Assembly: GCF_019458805.1 (NCBI RefSeq)
Contig: NZ_JAIBOA010000001.1
Span: 124,001-188,000 of the forward strand
Length of the DNA: 64,000 bases
From: Actinomadura parmotrematis
Lineage (GTDB): Bacteria > Actinomycetota > Actinomycetes > Streptosporangiales > Streptosporangiaceae
Direction: 5' to 3'
Positions 59,180-64,000 of this stretch are shown here, piece after piece. The translations under genes and the position numbers were made by a program. A model generated the notes under the pieces. It was not told the origin of the DNA. It was given only the letters and a program-made list of their open reading frames with translations, and ran no database searches. Position 1 is the first letter of the stretch, and the number at the start of each line of letters is the position of its first letter.

Positions 59180-60379
59180 ATGGACAGGGTGATCGTGGCC
59201 GGCGGCGGTCTGGCCGGGGTGCGTGCGGTGGAGGCCCTCCGGGCCAGGGGCTACCGGGGGGCGCTGACGCTGCTGTCGGCCGAGCGGCACCGGCCGTACG
59301 ACCGGCCGCCGCTCTCCAAGGCGGTGCTCGCGGGCGAGAGCGACGACACGACGGTGGACGCCGACTGGGACGCGCTGGACGCCGGGCTGCTGCTCGGCGA
59401 GAGCGCGACCGGCCTCGCGCTGGCCGAGCGCGGCGGCGTCGTGGCGTCCACGGCGGGCGACCTGCCGTTCGACGGCCTGGTCATCGCGACGGGCGCGACG
59501 CCCGTCACGCTCCCCGGCGACGGGCACCAGCACGTGCTGCGCACCATCGACGACGCGCGGGCGCTGCGCGGCCGCCTCACCGAGGGCGCGCGGGTCGTCA
59601 TCGTCGGCGCCGGCTGGATCGGCGCCGAGGTCGCCACCACCGCCGCCAAGAAGGGCTGCCGCGTCACCGTCGTCGAGGCCGCCGACACCCCCCTCGCCAA
59701 CGCGCTCGGCCCCGAGCTCGGCGCGCTCACCGCGCCCTGGTACGCCGAGGCGGGCGTGGAGCTGGTCACCGGCGTGAAGGTCGCCGCCGTCGAGCACGAC
59801 CACCTGGCCCTCGCGGGCGGCGCCCGGATCGACGCCGACGAGATCGTCGTCGGCGTCGGGGTGCGCCCCGAGACCGGCTGGCTCGCCGGATCGGGCCTGG
59901 ACGTCGAGCGCGGCGTGCTCACCGACGCCGCCTTCCGCACGGCGGCCGGCGGCGTCCCGCGCCCCGACGTCGTCGCCGTCGGCGACTGCGCCGCCTGGTG
60001 GTCCGAGCGCTACGGGCGCCGCCTGCTGGTCGAGCACTGGGACACCGCGCTGAACGCCCCCGACGTCGCCGCCGCGACCCTGCTCGGCCAGGACGCCGCC
60101 TACGACGCCGCCCCCTACTTCTGGTCCGAGCAGTTCGGCCGCATGATCCAGTACGCCGGCAGCCACGCGCACGCCCAGCGCATGGTGCGCCGCGGCGACC
60201 CCGCCGACGGCACGTGGGCCGTGGTGTGGCTCACCGGCGACCGGCTCGACGCGATCCTCACCGTGGGCAGGCCGCGCGACCTCGTCCAGGGCCGCCGGAT
60301 CATCGCCGCCGGCACCCCCGTCGACCCCGCCCGGATCGCCGATCCGCAGGTGCCGGTGCGGCAGGCGGTGCGCGACTGA
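59180..60379 (+). CDS. FAD/NAD(P)-dependent ferredoxin-reductase-like oxidoreductase
   Basis: A 399-residue flavoprotein of the rhodocoxin/putidaredoxin reductase type: FAD motif VIVAGGGLAGVRA, NAD motif VVIVGAGWIGAEVA, FAD motif VVAVGDCAAW, and a C-terminal reductase_C domain (YFWSEQFGRMIQYAG). It reduces a ferredoxin with NAD(P)H, often for P450s or dioxygenases; no such partner is adjacent. It is divergent from thiOSG. Confidence 0.9.
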   Translation: MDRVIVAGGGLAGVRAVEALRARGYRGALTLLSAERHRPYDRPPLSKAVLAGESDDTTVDADWDALDAGLLLGESATGLALAERGGVVASTAGDLPFDGLVIATGATPVTLPGDGHQHVLRTIDDARALRGRLTEGARVVIVGAGWIGAEVATTAAKKGCRVTVVEAADTPLANALGPELGALTAPWYAEAGVELVTGVKVAAVEHDHLALAGGARIDADEIVVGVGVRPETGWLAGSGLDVERGVLTDAAFRTAAGGVPRPDVVAVGDCAAWWSERYGRRLLVEHWDTALNAPDVAAATLLGQDAAYDAAPYFWSEQFGRMIQYAGSHAHAQRMVRRGDPADGTWAVVWLTGDRLDAILTVGRPRDLVQGRRIIAAGTPVDPARIADPQVPVRQAVRD

Positions 60380-60417
60380 CGGGTTTGGGCGATCTCCAGG
60401 CGTGGTAGCAAGGGGGC

Positions 60418-60801
60418 GTGACGCAGATGCACGCAACCGTGGACGGCGCTCTCGACCCCCGCACCGACGCCCTCGTCGGCGACTGGCTCTCCCTCAAGGA
60501 GGCCACCGAGCGCCTCGGAACCAAGTCCGGACGCACCAAGCAGCTGCTCGCCGAGCGCAAGCTGCTGGCCGTCCGCCGCGACGGCGCCCCCGCCGTCCCC
60601 GCCGCCTTCATCCGGGACGGCGAGGTGATCAAGGGGCTGCCCGGCACGCTGACGCTGCTCGCCGACGCGGGCTTCGATGACCAGGAGACGCTGCGCTGGC
60701 TGTTCACCCCCGACGACACGCTGCCCGGCACGCCGGTGCAGGCGCTCGCCGAGAACCGCGGCACCGAGGTGCGCCGCCGCGCCCAGGCGATGGCCTTCTG
60801 A
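60418..60801 (+). CDS. Rv2175c-family DNA-binding protein
   Basis: A 127-residue protein with an N-terminal winged helix-turn-helix ([31 protein letters not shown]) and the C-terminal domain typical of Rv2175c. In M. tuberculosis this protein is a substrate of PknL, the neighbouring kinase; here the PASTA kinase lies 4.7 kb away. A threonine lies at position 7 in the flexible N terminus. GTG is preceded by AGGGGGC. Confidence 0.87.
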   Translation: MTQMHATVDGALDPRTDALVGDWLSLKEATERLGTKSGRTKQLLAERKLLAVRRDGAPAVPAAFIRDGEVIKGLPGTLTLLADAGFDDQETLRWLFTPDDTLPGTPVQALAENRGTEVRRRAQAMAF

Positions 60802-60961
60802 CCGGCCCTCCGACCGGCCTTCCGGCCCGAGGGCGCTGAGCACGGCCCTCCGGGGCCCCGCCCGGCCCCCCGCGGGGGCCGCGGCCTCCCATGACAGGAT
60901 TGCGGGACCCGTCCGGCACGCCGGGCGGGTCCCGCCGCCGTTCCCGACCCGAAAGGCCGCC

Positions 60962-61639
60962 GTGCCCAGGGACCTCCCCGGCGAGCGCGCCGTCGCGCTG
61001 CGCGCCCGCCTCGACCGCGCCCGCCTCTACCTCTGCACCGACGCCCGGGAGCGCCAGGGCGACCTGCCCGCCTTCCTCGACGCCGCCCTCGCCGGCGGCG
61101 TGGACGTGGTGCAGCTGCGGCAGAAGGGCCTGGAGGCCCGCCGGGAGATCGCCCACCTGGAGGTGTTCCGCGCGGCGTGCGACCGGCACGGCGCGCTGCT
61201 CGCCGTCAACGACCGCGCCGACGTCGCGCACGCCGTGCAGGCCGACGTGCTGCACCTCGGCCAGGACGACCTGCCCGTCGCGGCGGCCCGCGCCATCGTC
61301 GGCGGCGACATGCTGATCGGGCGGTCCACGCACTCGGCCGAGCAGGCCGACGCGGCCGCCGCCGAGCCGGGCGTGGACTACTTCTGCGCCGGGCCGGTCT
61401 GGCCGACGCCGACCAAGCCGGGCCGCGCGGCGCCCGGCCCGGAGCTGCTGGAGCACGTCGCCGCGCAGGCGCCGGCCCGCCCCTGGTTCGCCATCGGCGG
61501 GATCGACGCCGCCACCCTGGGCGAGGTGCTGGCGGCCGGCGCGCGCCGCGCCGTGGTGGTGCGGGCGATCACCGGGGCGGCCGACCCGCGGGCCGCCGCC
61601 GCGGACCTCGCCGCGCGGCTGGGAGAATGGGCGCCATGA
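60962..61639 (+). CDS. thiE: Thiamine phosphate synthase
   Basis: A 225-residue TIM barrel that joins the pyrimidine and thiazole phosphates. [62 protein letters not shown] and FAIGGID are all characteristic. GTG start is preceded by AAAGG. No riboswitch precedes it, unlike thiOSG. Its stop overlaps a small acidic gene (ATGA). Confidence 0.95.
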   Translation: MPRDLPGERAVALRARLDRARLYLCTDARERQGDLPAFLDAALAGGVDVVQLRQKGLEARREIAHLEVFRAACDRHGALLAVNDRADVAHAVQADVLHLGQDDLPVAAARAIVGGDMLIGRSTHSAEQADAAAAEPGVDYFCAGPVWPTPTKPGRAAPGPELLEHVAAQAPARPWFAIGGIDAATLGEVLAAGARRAVVVRAITGAADPRAAAADLAARLGEWAP

Positions 61640-61803
61640 CCGAGCGACCCGACGACGAGCGTCCGGTGGACCTGGACGACGACCTGGAGATCCTGCCCGA
61701 CCAGACCGGCGACGACACCGACGTCGGCTGGGGCGACTGGCGCGGATCGGCCGCCGAGGACGACGACGACCGCCTCACCGCGGAGCGCCCGCCGCACTGG
61801 TGA
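61636..61803 (+). CDS. Small acidic protein coupled to thiE
   Basis: A 55-residue, strongly acidic protein (runs of Asp and Glu) ending in RPPHW. Its ATG overlaps the thiE TGA, the codon bias is normal, and a Pro-Pro-His-Trp ending is familiar from small actinomycete proteins, so it is probably real. Function unknown; it is likely disordered. Confidence 0.7.
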   Translation: MTERPDDERPVDLDDDLEILPDQTGDDTDVGWGDWRGSAAEDDDDRLTAERPPHW

Positions 61804-61834
61804 GCGGGCGGGCGCCCGCGCGGGCGCCCGCGCC
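61804..61834. terminator. GC-only inverted repeat between convergent genes
   Basis: GCGGGCG (61804-61810) pairs with CGCCCGC (61825-61831), with further GC pairs inside. It fills the whole gap between the two stop codons. Confidence 0.5.
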
Positions 61835-62644
61835 TCAGATGAGCACGCCGAGCAGGAAGCCCGCGGCGATGACGAGCGCGAGCGCGACCATCATCCGCCG
61901 GCGGTAGCGCGGGATCCGCTTCGGGCCCTGGCGGGTCACCGGCTCCCGCCCGTCGCGGAGCGCCCGCACGAGCTGCCGGGCGGTGGGCCGGGCGGCGGGG
62001 TCCTTGTCCAGGCAGCGCGCGAGGAGTTCACGGAGCGGTCCCTCCAGTTCGCCGAGGTCGGGCCGGCGGGTGGCGACCCGGCGCCGCACCGCCGGGTCGG
62101 GGCCGGCGCCGAACGGCGGCCGTCCCGTCGCGGCGTAGACCAGGGTCGCGCCCCAGGCGAACACGTCGGCGGGCGCGCCGGCCGGCTCGTCCTCGATCTG
62201 CTCGGGCGCGAGGTAGGCCGGACCGCGGTGCGGCCCGGTGCCGAACGCGGCGCCCTCGCAGACGCGCGCGGCGCCGCCGGCGTGCACGACCTTGGCGCCG
62301 TCGGGGCCGAGCAGGACGGTCGCGGGCGCCAGGTCGTGGTGGGTCTCGCCGGCGCGGTGCAGCGCGGCGAGCGCCGCGGCGGTGTGCAGCGCGACCTCGT
62401 CCAGGCGCGGTCCGGACAGCGGGCCCTGCCCGGCGACCACGTCCTGCAGCGTCGCGCTGCCGGGCGCCGGGCCGTCGGCCAGGCGGCGGCGGTCCAGGGC
62501 GGGCGCGCCGCCGTCGCGGGGGCGGGGCACGGCCGCGTGCGGGCCCGCCGGGTGGGCGGGGCGCGGGCGGCCGTGGTCGGAGCGGGCGGACAGGGGGCGC
62601 TGCGCGTGCGGGCGCGTCCGCCCGTCGGGGGGATGGTGCGGCAA
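61835..62644 (-). CDS. Membrane-anchored pseudokinase lacking an N-lobe
   Basis: A 269-residue protein. From about residue 64 it follows the C-lobe of a Ser/Thr kinase ([21 protein letters not shown], then [37 protein letters not shown]), but the glycine loop and the ATP-binding lysine are absent, HRD is HHD, the catalytic-loop Lys and Asn are Ala and Thr, and DFG is HAG. The first 60 residues are Pro/Arg-rich. One C-terminal helix (about 247-267) anchors it. I place the start at TTG 62644, preceded by GGAG. It cannot phosphorylate by the usual mechanism and probably scaffolds or regulates. Confidence 0.78.
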   Translation of the reverse strand: MPHHPPDGRTRPHAQRPLSARSDHGRPRPAHPAGPHAAVPRPRDGGAPALDRRRLADGPAPGSATLQDVVAGQGPLSGPRLDEVALHTAAALAALHRAGETHHDLAPATVLLGPDGAKVVHAGGAARVCEGAAFGTGPHRGPAYLAPEQIEDEPAGAPADVFAWGATLVYAATGRPPFGAGPDPAVRRRVATRRPDLGELEGPLRELLARCLDKDPAARPTARQLVRALRDGREPVTRQGPKRIPRYRRRMMVALALVIAAGFLLGVLI

Positions 62645-62795
62645 GAGGACTCCGACTCGGCGGGGACGGACGAAGATTTCCTCAGTTCTACCGTGTACCG
62701 GCGCGAAATGGCAGAGAAACCGGGATGTTTGCCCGGGGCGGGAAAATCCAAACCGCCCGCCCTGGGCGAACATGGCCGGATCCGGCCATTCCGGT

Positions 62796-64000
62796 TCAGT
62801 GGCAGGTCGCGCCGCCCTGAGCGAAGCGGCCCGACAGGGCGATGGCGCGCGAGGAGTCGCCCACCTCGGCCCGGTAGCAGCCCTTGGCGACCTTCCAGGC
62901 GTCCGCGCGGACGTCCCAGTACGACAGCGACCGGGCCGTCAGCGGGAAGGTGACGACGGCGCTCTGGCCCGGCGCGAGGACGACCTTGGTGTAGCCGCGG
63001 AGCTGGCGCGGCGGCTGCGGCGTGGCCGCGTCCGGCGCGGGCAGCCCGAGGTAGAGCTGCGGGACGGCCGCGCCGGTGCGCGTCCCGGTGTTGGTGACCG
63101 TCACCCGCACCCGGGACGCGCTCACGCTGAGGCCGCGGTAGCCGAACGTCGTGTACGACAGGCCGTGCCCGAACGGGAACGCCGGCGCGACCTTCGCCCG
63201 GTCGTAGTGGCGGTAGCCGACGAACACGCCCTCGGCGAACGTCGCGGTCCTCCCGGCGGCGGGGACGGCGGGGGCGTCGGCCTCGGCGGCCGGGAAGGTC
63301 ACCGGGAGCCGCCCGCCGGGGTCGGCGTCCCCGTACAGCACGCGGGCGAGCGCGGTGCCGCCCTGCTGCCCGGGGTACCAGCCCTCGACGACCGCGGCGG
63401 CCCGCCCGGCCCAGGGGGTGAGGACCGGTCCGCCGGTCTCCAGGACGACGACGGTGCGCGGGTTGGCCGCGGCGACGGCGGCGATGAGGCCGTCCTGGTC
63501 GCCGCGGAGCGGGTCGCCGCAGTTGAGGGTGAGGCACGAGCGGTCGAAGAACTCGCCCTCGCTGTCGGTGGCGAACACGATCGCGACGTCGGCCCGGCGG
63601 GCCGCGTCGGCGGCCGCGCGGACGTCGCGCCCGTCGTTGTAGGTGACGGCGGCGCCGGCCCCGGCGCGCGCGGTGATCGCGGCGCGCGGGGTGACCGAGG
63701 AGAACGGCTGCACCTGCGAGGAGCCGAAGCCGCTCGGGTTGCCCTCGGCGGCGGCGCCGACCAGCGCGATCGACTTCGGCGCCCCCAGCGGCAGCACGCC
63801 GGCGTTCTTCAGCAGCGTGATGCCGCCCTCCTCGACCCGCCGCGCGGCGTCCTCGCTCGCGGTCCGGCCGATCGAGGTGAGGTCGTTGGCGTAGGCGGGC
63901 CGGTCGAACAGCCCGGCGGCGAACATCGTGCGCAGCACCGTGCGGGTGCGGGCGTCCAGGGTGGCCTGCGCGACCTGCCCGGCCCGCACCGCGTTCCCCA
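62796..64000 (-). CDS. Glycoside hydrolase family 3 beta-glucosidase (5' end cut by window edge)
   Basis: The visible 401 residues are the C-terminal part of a GH3 enzyme: the end of the TIM-barrel domain, the alpha/beta sandwich (GGITLLKNAGVLPLG, EGEFFDRSCL, NPRTVVVLETGGPVLTPW, PGQQGGTALARVLYGDADPGGRLPVTFP) and a fibronectin III-like domain (HYDRAKVAPAFPFGHGLSYTTF onward). The frame runs open through base 64000, so the signal peptide and catalytic nucleophile domain lie to the right. The enzyme probably releases glucose or another sugar from beta-glycosides. The 151-base gap to the pseudokinase holds its promoter region. Confidence 0.92.
   Translation of the reverse strand, partial: GNAVRAGQVAQATLDARTRTVLRTMFAAGLFDRPAYANDLTSIGRTASEDAARRVEEGGITLLKNAGVLPLGAPKSIALVGAAAEGNPSGFGSSQVQPFSSVTPRAAITARAGAGAAVTYNDGRDVRAAADAARRADVAIVFATDSEGEFFDRSCLTLNCGDPLRGDQDGLIAAVAAANPRTVVVLETGGPVLTPWAGRAAAVVEGWYPGQQGGTALARVLYGDADPGGRLPVTFPAAEADAPAVPAAGRTATFAEGVFVGYRHYDRAKVAPAFPFGHGLSYTTFGYRGLSVSASRVRVTVTNTGTRTGAAVPQLYLGLPAPDAATPQPPRQLRGYTKVVLAPGQSAVVTFPLTARSLSYWDVRADAWKVAKGCYRAEVGDSSRAIALSGRFAQGGATCH

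Overview
The window is very GC-rich (third codon positions are almost all G or C) and gene-dense, with short or overlapping gene junctions. It reads as the chromosome of a filamentous actinomycete. Gene content and start-codon habits fit Streptosporangiales (Actinomadura or Thermomonosporaceae-like); that placement is inference, since no rRNA or other taxonomic marker lies in the window. I see no insertion sequence, phage gene, CRISPR array, tRNA or rRNA. Gene order follows a conserved actinobacterial core block (ctaE-qcrCAB, trpD, the UvrC-like exonuclease, pimB, fadD15, SRPBCC protein, plsC; then macRS-pfkA and glk next to a DUF5304 gene), as I recall it from Mycobacterium and Streptomyces.

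Layout. 0-7.2 kb: cell-wall enzymes and secreted proteases: an L,D-transpeptidase cut by the left edge, an M48 protease, a putative secreted metallopeptidase, a CHAP hydrolase and two NlpC/P60 hydrolases. The CHAP gene and the first NlpC/P60 gene each sit behind a c-di-AMP (ydaO-type) riboswitch. 7.3-13.5 kb: NYN protein, DEDDh/GIY-YIG nuclease, rhomboid, RAM-domain protein, trpD and a degenerate receiver. 13.7-18.2 kb: cytochrome c oxidase subunit III and the bc1 complex. 18.2-22.1 kb: PimB-like mannosyltransferase, an unknown protein and a penicillin-binding protein. 22.3-28.2 kb: a co-oriented set joining an M23-like wall protein, a bis-histidine membrane cytochrome, a NuoF-ferredoxin fusion, a DUF4142 protein and a DUF1996 protein, which looks like a NADH-to-exterior electron-transfer module. 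28.3-37.5 kb: two tandem FadD15-type acyl-CoA synthetases, CutC, a metallophosphatase, a SRPBCC protein, DUF5304, glucokinase, an EEP-family protein and a cold-shock protein.

37.7-47.3 kb: a membrane protein, a PlsC acyltransferase, MacS/MacR, a phosphofructokinase with PPi-type signature residues behind a DasR-like operator, ThiI, a DUF5954 protein, a DMT exporter with a short leader ORF, and DAHP synthase behind an aromatic leader peptide and attenuator hairpin. 47.4-52.5 kb: a molybdopterin oxidoreductase, then a LytS/LytTR two-component system fused into one transcription unit with a sodium:solute symporter. 52.5-52.9 kb: a structured intergenic region ending in a strong plus-strand terminator (candidate small RNA). 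52.9-64 kb: endonuclease IV, a PASTA kinase, a DMT transporter with a palindromic operator over its promoter, thiOSG under a TPP riboswitch, a flavoprotein reductase, an Rv2175c-like DNA-binding protein, thiE, a pseudokinase and a GH3 beta-glucosidase cut by the right edge.

Regulation is unusually visible: three riboswitches, one attenuator, two leader ORFs, two DasR-like sites, and many TAnnnT -10 boxes 6-8 bases before a start codon, which points to leaderless mRNAs.
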